Positions 41,809-51,266 of a stretch of 64,000 nucleotides of DNA are shown in pieces; position 1 is the stretch's first letter, and every line of letters starts with the position of its first letter. Below the pieces are notes generated by a model, which had not been told where the DNA came from, did not search any database, and saw only the letters and a program-made list of their open reading frames with translations. The translations under genes and the position numbers were made by a program. This DNA is from Polyangiaceae bacterium (GTDB lineage: Bacteria > Myxococcota_A > Polyangia > Polyangiales > Polyangiaceae): NCBI GenBank assembly GCA_025936115.1, contig JAICTZ010000004.1:248001-312000 (forward strand), written 5' to 3'.

Positions 41809-44397
41809 GTGTCGCTCGAAAAATGGCACATGGCTTGCAACGCCGAAAGCGGAATGCTGGCAGACCCCATCGTTGCTTCCGTGGCGCTTGCGGACGGCTG
41901 CGTCGAGGTGCGCGGCGCGCGCGAGCACAACCTCAAGAACATCGATGTCGATATTCCGCGCGGCAAGCTCGTCGTATTCACCGGTGTCTCGGGCTCCGGC
42001 AAGTCGTCGCTCGCGTTCGGAACGCTGTATGCCGAAGCGCAGCGCCGTTACCTCGACTCCGTCTCACCGTACGCGCGCCGACTCTTTCATCAACTGAGCG
42101 TCCCCGAGGTCGACCGCATCGCCGGGCTTCCGCCGGCCGTCGCCCTCGCGCAGCAGCGCGGCGGCGTCACGACGCGCTCCTCGGTCGGCAGCGTGACGAC
42201 GCTGTCGAGCCTCTTACGCATGCTGTACTCGCGCGCGGGCGACTACCCCAAAGGGCAAGCGCTGCTCTACGCCGAGTCGTTCTCGGCCAACACCGCCGAA
42301 GGCGCTTGCCCGCGCTGCTCCGGCCTCGGTCGTATTTACGACGTGAGCGAGAGGTTGATGGTGCCGGACGATTCGCTCACGATTCGAGAGCGAGCCGTCG
42401 CCGCGTGGCCGAGCGCGTGGCAGGGGCAGAACCTGCGCGACATTCTGACGACGCTCGGCCACGACGTCGACGTTCCGTGGCGCAAGCTGCCCAAGCGCAC
42501 GCGTGACTTCATCCTGTACTCGGACGAACAACCCACGGTGCCCGTGTACGCGGGCTTCACGCTGGCAGAGGTCAAACGCGCGCTCAAACGCAAAGAGGAG
42601 CCGAGTTATCAAGGCACGTTTTCGAGCGCGCGGCGACACGTGCTGCAGAGCTTCACGACGTCCGAAAGCGCGCTGATGAAGCGCCGGGCGGCGGCGTTCC
42701 TCACGTCGACGAGCTGCCCCGAGTGTCACGGCAAGCGCTTGCGACGCGAAGCGCTGTCCGTCAAATTCGCGGGCCGCGACATCAGCGAGCTTTCGCGCTT
42801 ACCGCTCAAGCGCCTGCACGAGCTCTTCGTGCCCTATGCGCGCGGCGCCGCTCGAAACGAGCGCGAACGCACGCCCGAAAAAGCCATCGTCGTCCGGCGC
42901 ATCGCCGAGGATCTGCAGCGACGCTTGGCCGTCTTGCTCGATTTGGGCCTCGGCTACCTCGACGTCGAGCGCAGCACGCCGACGCTCTCACCCGGAGAGC
43001 TCCAGCGCCTGCGGCTCGGCACCCAGGTCTGCTCGAGCCTCTTCGGCGTGGTTTACGTGCTCGATGAGCCGTCCGCCGGGTTGCATCCGGCCGACACCGC
43101 GGCGCTCTTGCGCGCGCTCGACGGGCTCAAGGCAGCGGGCAATTCGCTGTTCGTCGTCGAGCACGAGCTCGATGTGATTCGACACGCCGATTGGATCGTC
43201 GACGTGGGACCGGGCGCGGGACAGCACGGGGGACAAGTGCTCTACAGCGGCCCGCTCGCCGGCCTCGAACGGGCGCCGCGCTCGGTGACCTGCAAATACG
43301 TGTTCGGGGCGCGTACCGAGCTCAAGGCCGAGCCGCGCCCCGCACGCGGAGCGTTGCGACTTGCCCACGTGACCGTCAACAACCTGCACGACTTCGGCGC
43401 GGCGTTTCCGCTCGGAACGCTCACGTGCGTGACCGGCGTCTCCGGCTCCGGCAAGTCGACGCTCGTGAGCCGAGCGCTCGTGGAGCTCTTGCGAGAACGC
43501 CTTGGTCAGGAGCAGCCGGCCGACGAGGGCGAGCTGGATCCCCTCGAACGTCCCGAGACTTCGAGCTTCGGTGACGCGACGCTCGACGGCGTCGAAGACG
43601 TGAAGCGCTTGATCGTCGTCGATCAGAAGCCCATCGGCCGCACGCCGCGCTCCAATCTCGCGACGTACACGGGCCTGTTCGACGAGGTGCGACGCCTGTT
43701 CGCGGCGACGCCGCTCGCTCGCAAGCGGCGCTACGGCGCCGGCCGCTTCTCGTTCAACGTCGCGAGCGGTCGCTGCGAAACCTGCAAGGGCGAAGGCTTC
43801 GTCATGGTCGAGCTCCTGTTCTTGCCCAGCGTCTACGCGCCGTGTCAGACCTGCAAAGGCTCGCGCTACAACGACGCCACGCTCGAGGTCCGCTACCGCG
43901 ACCGCAACATCGCCGAAGTGCTCGGCCTGACCGTGGACGCAGCGTTCGACTTCTTCGAGGGTGACCCCGGCGTGCTCCGTGCGCTCTCGACCCTCAAAGA
44001 AGTCGGGCTCGGTTACTTGCGCCTCGGCCAGCCCGCGAACGAGCTCTCCGGAGGCGAAGCTCAGCGCATCAAGCTCGCCACCGAACTCCAGCGCACGCAG
44101 CGCGACGGCGCGGTGTACGTGCTCGACGAACCGACGACGGGCCTCCACCCTTCGGACGTCGAACGGCTCATGCTACAACTCGAGCGGCTCATCGACGCGG
44201 GCGCAACGGTCATCGTCGTCGAGCACGACATGCACGTCATCGCCCGAAGCGACCACATCATCGATCTCGGTCCCGGCGCCGGCGACGAAGGCGGCCGCAT
44301 CGTCGTCAGCGGCACGCCCGCGTTCGTCGCGCGCTCGGGCCGAGGCAAGACGGCCGAGTACCTGCGCCGGGCCGCCGGCTCGCGTGGAGAGCGATGA
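41809..44397 (+). CDS. UvrA2-like ABC ATPase (UvrA paralogue)
   Basis: There are two ABC modules with Walker A motifs at about residues 59 (GVSGSGKSS) and 543 (GVSGSGKST), and zinc-finger Cys pairs (CPRC/CPEC and CETC/CQTC). The second ABC signature is canonical (LSGGEAQR), but the first is LSPGELQR. The segment between [11 protein letters not shown] and [10 protein letters not shown] is very short, so the UvrB-binding domain and first zinc finger of true UvrA are missing, as in UvrA2 proteins linked to drug or damage tolerance. The start is uncertain: GTG 41809, ATG 41830 or ATG 41854. It overlaps the next gene as ATGA. Confidence 0.9.
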   Translation: MSLEKWHMACNAESGMLADPIVASVALADGCVEVRGAREHNLKNIDVDIPRGKLVVFTGVSGSGKSSLAFGTLYAEAQRRYLDSVSPYARRLFHQLSVPEVDRIAGLPPAVALAQQRGGVTTRSSVGSVTTLSSLLRMLYSRAGDYPKGQALLYAESFSANTAEGACPRCSGLGRIYDVSERLMVPDDSLTIRERAVAAWPSAWQGQNLRDILTTLGHDVDVPWRKLPKRTRDFILYSDEQPTVPVYAGFTLAEVKRALKRKEEPSYQGTFSSARRHVLQSFTTSESALMKRRAAAFLTSTSCPECHGKRLRREALSVKFAGRDISELSRLPLKRLHELFVPYARGAARNERERTPEKAIVVRRIAEDLQRRLAVLLDLGLGYLDVERSTPTLSPGELQRLRLGTQVCSSLFGVVYVLDEPSAGLHPADTAALLRALDGLKAAGNSLFVVEHELDVIRHADWIVDVGPGAGQHGGQVLYSGPLAGLERAPRSVTCKYVFGARTELKAEPRPARGALRLAHVTVNNLHDFGAAFPLGTLTCVTGVSGSGKSTLVSRALVELLRERLGQEQPADEGELDPLERPETSSFGDATLDGVEDVKRLIVVDQKPIGRTPRSNLATYTGLFDEVRRLFAATPLARKRRYGAGRFSFNVASGRCETCKGEGFVMVELLFLPSVYAPCQTCKGSRYNDATLEVRYRDRNIAEVLGLTVDAAFDFFEGDPGVLRALSTLKEVGLGYLRLGQPANELSGGEAQRIKLATELQRTQRDGAVYVLDEPTTGLHPSDVERLMLQLERLIDAGATVIVVEHDMHVIARSDHIIDLGPGAGDEGGRIVVSGTPAFVARSGRGKTAEYLRRAAGSRGER
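41824..41838 (+). promoter_or_regulatory. sigma-54-like promoter at the start of the UvrA2-like gene
   Basis: TGGCAC, five bases, then TTGC is an exact -24/-12 match. It lies inside the longest version of the ORF; if real, transcription would begin near 41850 and favour the ATG at 41854 as start codon. Confidence 0.3.
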
Positions 44398-45428
44398 ACC
44401 ACGACGCCAAAGCGCGCTTCTTGCTCGAGCTTTTGGCGCTGCTCGCCGTCTGTTGCGTCGGGCGCTCGTCCCCCGCCGCCGCGACGCCGTCGCTCGCACT
44501 CCTGGCCGACGTTCCGTTGCCGGGCAAAGCCGTTCGCTTCGACTATCAAGCCGTCGACGCCGTCAACAAGCGGCTGTTCATCGCGCACATGAACGACGCG
44601 TCGGTAGTCGTCGTCAGCACCATCGACGGCTCCGTCGTCAAGGTCATGCCCGATATCCCGACGCCGCGTGGTGTCGCCGTTGCACCGGACGCTCGGCGGG
44701 TTTTCGTCACGAGCTCACCGAGCAAGCTCGTCATCATCGACAGCGGGTCCTTGTCGGAGCTCGCGCGAGTTGCGACCGGGCGCTCGCCGGACGGGGTCGC
44801 ATGGGATCCGTCGCACGGCGTCGTGGGCGTTTCCGATCAGGGTGACGGCGCGCTTTCGTTGCTTGCCGAGGCGGGCACCGGCGTGCGGCGAGCAGTGGCG
44901 CTCGGGCGGGAAACCGGCAATGTCGTCTTCGACCCGTCCCGGGCGACGTTCTGGATCACGGTCGTTCCCACGACGGGCCCCGATCAAGTGGTCGAGGTGG
45001 ATCCCGTCACGGCGACGCTGAAGGCAAAAATTCCGATCCCGGGTTGTTCGGGCGCTCACGGCCTGCGCCTGCATCCGAACGGAGCGAGCGCGTTCATCGC
45101 GTGTGAGGACAATTCCAAGCTCGCGCGCGTCGAGCTCGACGGCAAGCACGCCGTGACGCTCGCGCCGTCCGGCTCGGATCCCGACGTACTCGCCGTCGAC
45201 CCGGGCCTGAAGCTACTGTACGTCGCCGCGGAGAGCGGCGATCTCAGGATCTTCGATTTGGCGCGGCCCGGCCTCGTGACCGTCGGCCGCGAACGTCCGG
45301 GACGAGCGAGCCATTCGGTCGCCGTCGACGCCGAAACGCACCATGTCTTCTTTCCGCTCGCGCTCGGCCCTCACGGCACGCCCGTGCTGCGCATCATGCG
45401 ACCGTCGCTCAGCGCCTCCACACCGTAG
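44394..45428 (+). CDS. YncE-like beta-propeller protein, exported
   Basis: The 344-residue product has a signal peptide (hydrophobic [13 protein letters not shown], cleavage near PAAA) and then YncE/cytochrome-d1-like blades: [36 protein letters not shown] and [18 protein letters not shown]. Such propellers bind ligands or partners in the periplasm. ATG 44394 overlaps the stop of the UvrA2-like gene, so the genes are translationally coupled although the products should be in different compartments. Confidence 0.88.
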   Translation: MNHDAKARFLLELLALLAVCCVGRSSPAAATPSLALLADVPLPGKAVRFDYQAVDAVNKRLFIAHMNDASVVVVSTIDGSVVKVMPDIPTPRGVAVAPDARRVFVTSSPSKLVIIDSGSLSELARVATGRSPDGVAWDPSHGVVGVSDQGDGALSLLAEAGTGVRRAVALGRETGNVVFDPSRATFWITVVPTTGPDQVVEVDPVTATLKAKIPIPGCSGAHGLRLHPNGASAFIACEDNSKLARVELDGKHAVTLAPSGSDPDVLAVDPGLKLLYVAAESGDLRIFDLARPGLVTVGRERPGRASHSVAVDAETHHVFFPLALGPHGTPVLRIMRPSLSASTP

Positions 45429-45503
45429 TGGCCGCCGTGGCCGCATCCGCGCGAGCCTCGTCAAACCCGGTTCGCCGTCGCGGCCATTGCCGCGTTGACT
45501 ACG

Positions 45504-45763
45504 TCAGGCGCTTCGGTTCGGCGCGATCGGAATGCGGATGAAGAAGGTGGCGCACGAGATCAACTGCCAAGAGCTGCGTGAGCACGTTTGCGCTCGGTGA
45601 TGTCTTGAGAGACGAGCACCGCGCCGGCGACCGCCCCTCCGACGCGGCTCGGAGCAAGCTGACTTTCGAACCACACGTCGGAGCCGTCGGGACCGGGGGT
45701 GGTCGCGGGCGAATCTTGCGGGACGAGCGCCTCGGACCTACATGCGACCCGGTCGCGGAGCAC
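45504..45763 (-). pseudogene. remnant of a PAS-histidine kinase with internal deletion
   Basis: On the minus strand 45763-45560 encodes the second half of a PAS domain ending VLVSQDITERKRAHAALGS and a stop. A few bases on, in another frame, 45547-45504 encodes TFFIRIPIAPNRSA and a stop, which resembles the last strand of a kinase ATP-binding domain. The dimerisation and catalytic core between them is gone. It begins 5 bp after the stop of the deacetylase gene. The remaining bases of 45429-45503 hold nothing I can name. Confidence 0.55.
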
Positions 45764-45768
45764 GGGCG

Positions 45769-46791
45769 TCAGGGCTTGGGCAATGCCTGCACACGCTGCT
45801 CGAAGCGCTGCCGAATACGGGCTTCGTACTCACCGAAGACGTAAGTATCGTCGCGTGTCAGCGCCGGCGCGATGCGCGCGAGCCACGAGCACCCGCAGCT
45901 GCCCGTGTAGACGTCGGGCAGCGAGTACACCGGATCGGCAAGGGCTTGCTTCAGCGACACGAACTGCCAGCCCCGCGCCCGCAGCGCCGCGAGCACGTCT
46001 CCGAGGTGATCGGCTGCGAGACGATTCACGTGCGCGAGCGTAATTTGCCGAATGTCACGGCCCGCCTTCTGAATGGCCCAATCGTGCGCCGCCTCGAGGG
46101 TGTCCGCCATGTGCTCCACGTAAGCCGCCGCCAGTTCGCCCGCGAGCGCTGGAGCGTCACTCTCGAGGGCTTGCCGGTAATAGTCGGCGAGCAGCCACTC
46201 CGACGTCGCCGCCGTCACGTGGGCGATGGTGTAGCCCAAATCAGCGAGTCTCCGCGCCGCAGCCGCGCGAGCTTCGACCGTCTTGCCGTAGCGCAGGTAC
46301 GGGTAGCGGAAGAAACTCACGCGCTCGTGGAGCTCGCGCCTCAGGCGCGCGTCACAACTCTCGACGTCGCGCCACCAAACGTCGTCCGCTCCCGCTGCGT
46401 CCAAATCGAGATGGGTCGCCGTATGATTACCGAAGGTCGCGCCGGCTTGCTGCCAGAGCCGCAGCGTTGCGGGCTCGAGCGCGCGGCAGTTCACGAACAC
46501 GGCGACCGGCGCGTTCTCCGCCGCCAGCGCTCGCAAAATGCGCGTCGAAATTTCCGGAGCCGAGCTCTCCTCCGTGGCGCCGAGGTCGTCGAGTGTGACG
46601 GCGACGGTGCGCGCAGCAGTGGGCTCGCGGAGGTTCACCGGTCGAGCGCTCGCTGCCGTCGGGGGTGAGTCCGGTGTGTTTCGCAACGCCATCCGAGGTT
46701 GAGCCGAGCAACCCGCGCCGAGCGCGAGCCCCAGCAGGAGAGCTAACCGCACGCTTTCGAAGTTATGCAAGATACTCTCCCGCGTGTCCAT
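45769..46791 (-). CDS. polysaccharide deacetylase (NodB-like) lipoprotein
   Basis: The 340-residue product has a signal peptide ending in lipobox GAGC, a short spacer and a NodB-type domain. Motif 1 is VAVTLDDLG, where the metal and base aspartates are expected, motif 2 is FGNHTATHLD with the metal-binding His pair, and FFRYPYLRYG is the substrate-groove motif. These enzymes remove N- or O-acetyl groups from peptidoglycan, chitin or xylan. The nearby xylanases make acetyl-xylan conceivable, but nothing in the gene shows it. Confidence 0.87.
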   Translation of the reverse strand: MDTRESILHNFESVRLALLLGLALGAGCSAQPRMALRNTPDSPPTAASARPVNLREPTAARTVAVTLDDLGATEESSAPEISTRILRALAAENAPVAVFVNCRALEPATLRLWQQAGATFGNHTATHLDLDAAGADDVWWRDVESCDARLRRELHERVSFFRYPYLRYGKTVEARAAAARRLADLGYTIAHVTAATSEWLLADYYRQALESDAPALAGELAAAYVEHMADTLEAAHDWAIQKAGRDIRQITLAHVNRLAADHLGDVLAALRARGWQFVSLKQALADPVYSLPDVYTGSCGCSWLARIAPALTRDDTYVFGEYEARIRQRFEQRVQALPKP

Positions 46792-46901
46792 CGCGCGTCG
46801 AGGAACGAACGGATGGGGTTACGTGACCTTCAACCACGACGCCGAGGCGGACCGACTCAGCGCTGCCACGACCACCCTCTGCTCGCAAAAAAGCAAAACT
46901 T

Positions 46902-46979
46902 TACAAGTGCTACACGGCGGCGGGAGCGAGCGCGCGCGATTTCATTTTCACGAGCTAGGCAAAGCGTCGAGCAAGAGGG
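46902..46979 (+). repeat. diverged direct repeat flanking the RAYT gene, copy 1
   Basis: This aligns over about 75 bp with 48916-48989 in the same orientation, sharing GCGGGAGCG, TTTTCACGAGCT and GAGCAA. It lies between the deacetylase start and the transposase stop. The rest of 46792-47133 holds no supported gene. Confidence 0.6.
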
Positions 46980-47133
46980 TCTCTCACGCCGCTCACGGAG
47001 CCGTCGGCCACGGGCGCGACCTAGCCACGCTTGGAACGGCGCTGTTGACCGACCTCGACCGATCCGCGCGCCTACTCAAGTATGACTCAGCCGACGAGCT
47101 TGCTACGGCGTTCGACGATCGCGGGCAGGGCCG

Positions 47134-47943
47134 TCACTGCTTCGGACTTTCCGCGCTCGCAATCAAACCGTGCCGCCGCCAGCCAATGCGGCATAGCCAC
47201 GTCCGCGAAGCAAAGTCCGCGCTGGCCGGCTGCTCGTTGGGGTCGTCATTATCGCGCCATTTCGGCGCTTCGAAGAACGGAGGGGGAACTCCGGACTCAG
47301 CGGTAAAGTCACGCCAACCGTCGAACCAGCGCGCCGAAGAATACGGATCCATACCCGCGGGCAGCGGCACGCGCGCGTGCTTTCGCGCGTTCGAGAGCAC
47401 GTACACGATGGCATTGCGAACTTCCAACGGAGTATTCAACGCGCGCCCGTGCCAACGCTCGGTCCAAAATCGTCCGCGGCGCGACAGAAGGTCGTTCACG
47501 TAGCGGGCGATTCGAATCGCGAGGCCGCTCATACCGCTCGACAAGGCGCGCCGATCGCTCGCTTCCACCAGGAGGTGAACGTGATTGTGCTGCACTGAAA
47601 AGTGGACGACGCGAAACCGCTCCGAGTCACGCCGCGTCGCGCGGAGGAGCGCCAGCTGAATCGTCGGGAAGACGAACTGCGTTCGCAGTTGCGCGATGCG
47701 CGCTCGCAGCGTCACGTGGACGGGTTGCCACGCGCGGTGCTGCGGGCGTGCTCGATGCGGTACGCTCCGCCTCGAGCCGGGCTTGCGACCGGCGTTCGTT
47801 CGGGCACCACCCCACGTTGCAGGAAACCGCAATTCGAGCTGTGGAGCGCGCTGGGCAGCGCTGATCGTGGGCGCTTTTCGTGCGCCACGTCGCGTGCCGA
47901 GGCGACGCGGTCGCGAACTCAGCCCTACTCCCCTCGTGCTCAT
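47134..47943 (-). CDS. REP-associated tyrosine transposase (RAYT, Y1/IS200-like)
   Basis: The 269-residue product has the HUH signature in HFSVQHNHVHLLVEA and a candidate catalytic Tyr in IARYVNDLL, followed by FWTERWHG, typical of single-domain Y1 transposases. Near the N-terminus, WGGARTNAGRKPG is the motif seen in myxobacterial and planctomycete members. ATG 47943 follows a perfect TATAAT in an AT-rich patch. RAYTs act on dispersed palindromic repeats. Here two copies of a diverged direct repeat lie one on each side. Confidence 0.88.
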   Translation of the reverse strand: MSTRGVGLSSRPRRLGTRRGARKAPTISAAQRAPQLELRFPATWGGARTNAGRKPGSRRSVPHRARPQHRAWQPVHVTLRARIAQLRTQFVFPTIQLALLRATRRDSERFRVVHFSVQHNHVHLLVEASDRRALSSGMSGLAIRIARYVNDLLSRRGRFWTERWHGRALNTPLEVRNAIVYVLSNARKHARVPLPAGMDPYSSARWFDGWRDFTAESGVPPPFFEAPKWRDNDDPNEQPASADFASRTWLCRIGWRRHGLIASAESPKQ

Positions 47944-48135
47944 CTTGAATTGGGCAACATTATAATGTGAGTCATTCAAAGACGCTATCGAAAAGTAAGC
48001 GTGCCTCACTCAATTCTCATGAGTGCAACGCGACTCGACCGGAACGACGGATCTCCGGCGCCACGGGGCGAATTGCTCCCGCCGACATGCCGGCTCAACG
48101 TTGCCCTGACGCCCATGCGAGTGCATCGGCCCGCG

Positions 48136-48428
48136 TCAGTGCTCGTAAAATTGGGCCGGTTTCGAGAACCCGAGGATGGCGAGCGTGGCGTTCGGCTGGA
48201 GGGCGAACAGGCCGCCGCTCGTGAGCGCGAGATCGAATCCGTTGGCGACTTTGCGGCGAGATCGAATCGGAAAACTCGCGATGCACTACCGCACCGAGCC
48301 CCAGGCGGAGAACGCTCACGGCCGCGGCGACACCGGATAGGACCATCCCCGTGCAGCGCGAACGCGCCCGGAAACACGCCACTCAGGATGTAGAAGGCAC
48401 CCAAGACGAGCACGATGCAAGAACCCAT
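48136..48428 (-). pseudogene. degenerate small membrane protein, frameshifted
   Basis: Three minus-strand segments in three frames read like parts of a membrane protein: MGSCIVLVLGAFYILSGVF from 48428, LSGVAAAVSVLRLGLGAVV in the middle frame, and GLFALQPNATLAILGFSKP ending at a stop at 48136. Single-base shifts would join them. No intact start-to-stop gene exists. The flanking parts of 47944-49086 contain no gene I can support, apart from GC-rich short repeats near 48830-48890 and repeat copy 2. Confidence 0.3.
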
Positions 48429-48915
48429 GATGTGGACGCGAGCTGCACGAGCGGGTCTGTAGGCGGCGATGACGCAACTTACTTGAGGGGGTGTGTTAAG
48501 CGGCTGTGAGGCGATTTGCTAGCGCGAGCTTGGAGGCGCCGCGCGGATGCGGCCACTCAGCGGTTCGTCACGTAGGAAGCACGTGCATTGGCCCTCCCCT
48601 GCCTTAGGTGCTGTACGGGCCACGCGGAAATCACCGCGAGACCATGAGGTTTAGGCTGCGTGGGAAAGCGTCAGTTCGCGCTACGTCGAGCCGTCCAACC
48701 ATCGAGCCCGTCGAAGCCGTCCAGCCCGTCGAGGTCGTGACGGCGGTTGCGGTCTCGAGGGTAGGTCGCCGTTGCGGGCGTTCTCGGCGGCGGGCAGTCG
48801 TGCGCGAAGCCGTTGCGCCCCCGCGGCGGCCGGAGGCCGACGCAAGGAGGGCGCCCGCGCCCGGAGGCGAAGCCGAGGACGCGGGACGTGCGGTGTGCTG
48901 AGTCGAGGGGGCAGC

Positions 48916-48989
48916 TACAAATGCCGCAGGGCGGGAGCGGGCGGGCAAAATTTTGTTTTCACGAGCTCGGCCGATCGCTGAGCAACGGC
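48916..48989 (+). repeat. diverged direct repeat flanking the RAYT gene, copy 2
   Basis: This is the partner of 46902-46979, with the same orientation and order of conserved blocks and a two- to four-base difference in the GC-rich part. It ends about 100 bp before the start of the FAD monooxygenase gene. Confidence 0.6.
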
Positions 48990-49086
48990 GAGGCACGGCC
49001 GCGACGTTCGTCCCTTCCCACTTCGAACCTATGCCAGAGACGGGGCCTTGCGGCAAGCCCCCAATCGTGCCGCAGAGTGCTCGGCC

Positions 49087-50544
49087 ATGACGAACCATGC
49101 TGTGGTGATCGCTGGAGGGGGTCCGACGGGGCTCATGTTGGCGGCGGAGCTCGCGCTTGCCAAGGTTGACGTCGCCATCGTCGAGCGGCGTGCGACGCAA
49201 GAGCTCGCCGGCTCGCGCGCGGGCGGTCTGCATTCACGCACGCTCGAGGTGCTCGATCAGCGCGGAGTCGTCGAGCGCTTCCTCTCACAAGGGAAGATCA
49301 TGCAAGTAGCGGGATTTGCCATGATCCGGCTCGATATCAGCGACTTTCCGACACGACACAACTATGGGCTCGGGCTGTGGCAGCAGCGCATCGAGGAGAT
49401 TCTGGCGGATTGGGTGCGCGAGCTCGCGGTGCCGACTTATCGCAGCCGTGACGTGACGGGCTTCACCCAGGACGACACGGGGGTCGACGTCGAGCTCTCG
49501 GACGGCGGCGCATTACGTGCTCGGTACCTCGTCGGCTGCGACGGCGGCCGCAGTCTGGTCCGGAAGCTCGCCGGGCTCGATTTTCCTGGCTGGGATCCCT
49601 CCGTCAGTTACTTGATTGCAGAAGCCCAGATGACCGGAGAACCCGAGGCGAGCGTGCGTCGCGGTGACAAGGGCATCAACGCGCTCGGACGGATCGACGA
49701 CGGCAAGCGCGTGCGGGCCGTGTTGATCGAGCAGCAGGTGAAGCAAGGGGATGAGCCGACTCTGGACGATCTGCGCGAAGCGCTCATCGCCGTCTACGGC
49801 AGCGACTTCGACGTGCGCGACGTCACCTGGCTCTCACGCTTCACCGACACCACGCGGCAGGCCGCCGCCTACCGGAACCAGCGCGTGCTCTTGGCCGGCG
49901 ACGCCGCGCACATTCACGCGCCCACGGGCGGCCAGGGACTCAACGTCGGCGTTCAGGACGCCGTGAATCTCGGCTGGAAATTGGCCCAGGTCGTCAGGGG
50001 CACCTCGCCCGAGACGCTGCTCGACAGCTACCACGCCGAGCGCCACCCCGTCGCGGCCCGCGTGCTCCGTAACACGATGGCCCAAACCGCACTCATGCGC
50101 GGTGACGAGCGCACGCTGGCCGCGAACGAGAGCATGGCGGAGCTCTTGAAACTCGACGAGCCGCGCAAACGTTACGGCGCCATGATCTCGGGGCTCGACA
50201 TTCACTATGACCTCGGCGCGGGACATCCGCTGCTCGGGCGGCGCATGCCCGACCTCGAGCTCGTCACCGACGGCGGAGTACGGCGTGTCTTCGCGCTGTT
50301 GCACGCTGCGCGACCGGTGTTGCTCAATCTCGGCGAGCCGGGCGCCCTCGACATTGCGCCGTGGGCCGAGCGCGTTCGCTGGGTCAACGCTCGCTACGAC
50401 GGTGAGTGGGAGCTCCCGGTGCTCGGTGGCGTCGCCGCTCCCGAGGCCGTGCTGATTCGGCCGGACGGGCACGTCGCGTGGGTCGGAGCAGGCACTGACG
50501 ACGGACTTTGCGACGCCCTCACCACCTGGTTCGGCGCGCCCTGA
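49087..50544 (+). CDS. FAD-dependent aromatic monooxygenase (PheA/TfdB-like)
   Basis: The 485-residue product has the dinucleotide-binding motif VVIAGGGPTGLMLAAELALA followed by VERR, the DG motif in GCDGGRSLVRK, and the FAD-ribityl motif GDAAHIHAPTGGQGLNVG. The C-terminal thioredoxin-like domain typical of phenol and polyketide hydroxylases follows. It should hydroxylate an aromatic ring using NAD(P)H and oxygen; the substrate is unknown. ATG 49087 begins just before the first strand. No pathway neighbours are present, so it may act in detoxification or resistance. Confidence 0.93.
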   Translation: MTNHAVVIAGGGPTGLMLAAELALAKVDVAIVERRATQELAGSRAGGLHSRTLEVLDQRGVVERFLSQGKIMQVAGFAMIRLDISDFPTRHNYGLGLWQQRIEEILADWVRELAVPTYRSRDVTGFTQDDTGVDVELSDGGALRARYLVGCDGGRSLVRKLAGLDFPGWDPSVSYLIAEAQMTGEPEASVRRGDKGINALGRIDDGKRVRAVLIEQQVKQGDEPTLDDLREALIAVYGSDFDVRDVTWLSRFTDTTRQAAAYRNQRVLLAGDAAHIHAPTGGQGLNVGVQDAVNLGWKLAQVVRGTSPETLLDSYHAERHPVAARVLRNTMAQTALMRGDERTLAANESMAELLKLDEPRKRYGAMISGLDIHYDLGAGHPLLGRRMPDLELVTDGGVRRVFALLHAARPVLLNLGEPGALDIAPWAERVRWVNARYDGEWELPVLGGVAAPEAVLIRPDGHVAWVGAGTDDGLCDALTTWFGAP

Positions 50545-50576
50545 GCGCGGGCGCGTGGCTCGAGCTACGGCTCGCA

Positions 50577-50613
50577 GCGTGACGACGCCGAACGCTGCAC
50601 GGCGTCGTCACGC
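50577..50613. terminator. strong hairpin after the monooxygenase gene
   Basis: GCGTGACGACGCCG and CGGCGTCGTCACGC form a 14-bp perfect stem with a 9-base loop, 33 bp after the stop. No T run follows, so it may be a transcript-stabilising hairpin rather than a classic terminator. Confidence 0.5.
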
Positions 50614-50715
50614 GCGGCCTAAAAGACGCCAGTGCGTCGTGTAGTACCCGTTGTACGTCGCGTTCACGTTCGCGTTCACGTTCACGACGCGGGCCTTCAC
50701 GGTGCTGCCGTCGTC
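50608..50715 (-). pseudogene. possible 3' remnant of a gene
   Basis: On the minus strand a 35-codon stretch (containing VKARVVNVNANVNATYNGYY, ending HWRLLGRA) lies between an in-frame TAG and a TGA. Its balanced composition is more protein-like than the surroundings. A 12-bp unit, CGTTCACGTTCG, is repeated inside it. I do not recognise the family. The rest of 50545-50808 shows nothing else. Confidence 0.25.
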
Positions 50716-50808
50716 CTAATGCGGAAAGAGGTTAGGCGGCTCCGAGCGCGCCTGGAAGGCGCCAACCCCTCACACATCCCGTCCTCTTGGAAGAAGCGAC
50801 GGACGACT

Positions 50809-51174
50809 TTACGTCGTGTAGAAGAACTCTTCCTTCGTGATCTTGCCGTCTTTCACCGTAAATAGGCCGATTTCGTTCATCGTGAAGCGACGGTTTTCCG
50901 GTTTGAACGTGACTTCGAAGCTGAAGCGCACCGCGAAACGATCGTCGTTCGGATACGGACCCTCGACAGCCCCGCTATGCACGATGTGATTGTCCGCCCA
51001 CCATTTGCTCTTCTCGCGGATCGCGTCGAGCCCGCGTGACGCGCGGTCCTTTCCTGGTGGCCCACCCGCCTCCACGCTCACGGCGTCAGGCGCGAAGAGC
51101 TCGCGCAGGCACTCCTCGTTTTTGTGTTCTTTCACGAGCTCGACGTAACGCTTTGCAACATCCAGGGTCGACAT
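50809..51174 (-). CDS. SnoaL/NTF2-like protein
   Basis: The 121-residue protein begins MSTLDVAKRYVELVKEHKNE and has the alpha-plus-beta NTF2 pattern (LRELFAPDAVSVEAGGP, then FTMNEIGLFTVKDGKITKEE). The length fits single-domain SnoaL-like proteins that act as small-molecule isomerases or binding proteins. No catalytic set is identifiable. It is divergent from the Hint lipoprotein gene by 92 bp and shares no operon. Confidence 0.88.
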   Translation of the reverse strand: MSTLDVAKRYVELVKEHKNEECLRELFAPDAVSVEAGGPPGKDRASRGLDAIREKSKWWADNHIVHSGAVEGPYPNDDRFAVRFSFEVTFKPENRRFTMNEIGLFTVKDGKITKEEFFYTT

Positions 51175-51266
51175 GACGGGCCTCGCTTGGTTGAAGACGT
51201 CTTATCGGTCGGATTGCGCCGAACGCAAGGGGCGCGGGACACCGCGAATCGATGTAGACTCGCCGC

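Noticed and set aside
50661..50684. Tandem CGTTCACGTTCG units as a possible repeat array
   Set aside because: Only two units; too short for a CRISPR or satellite array. No CRISPR array was seen anywhere in the window.
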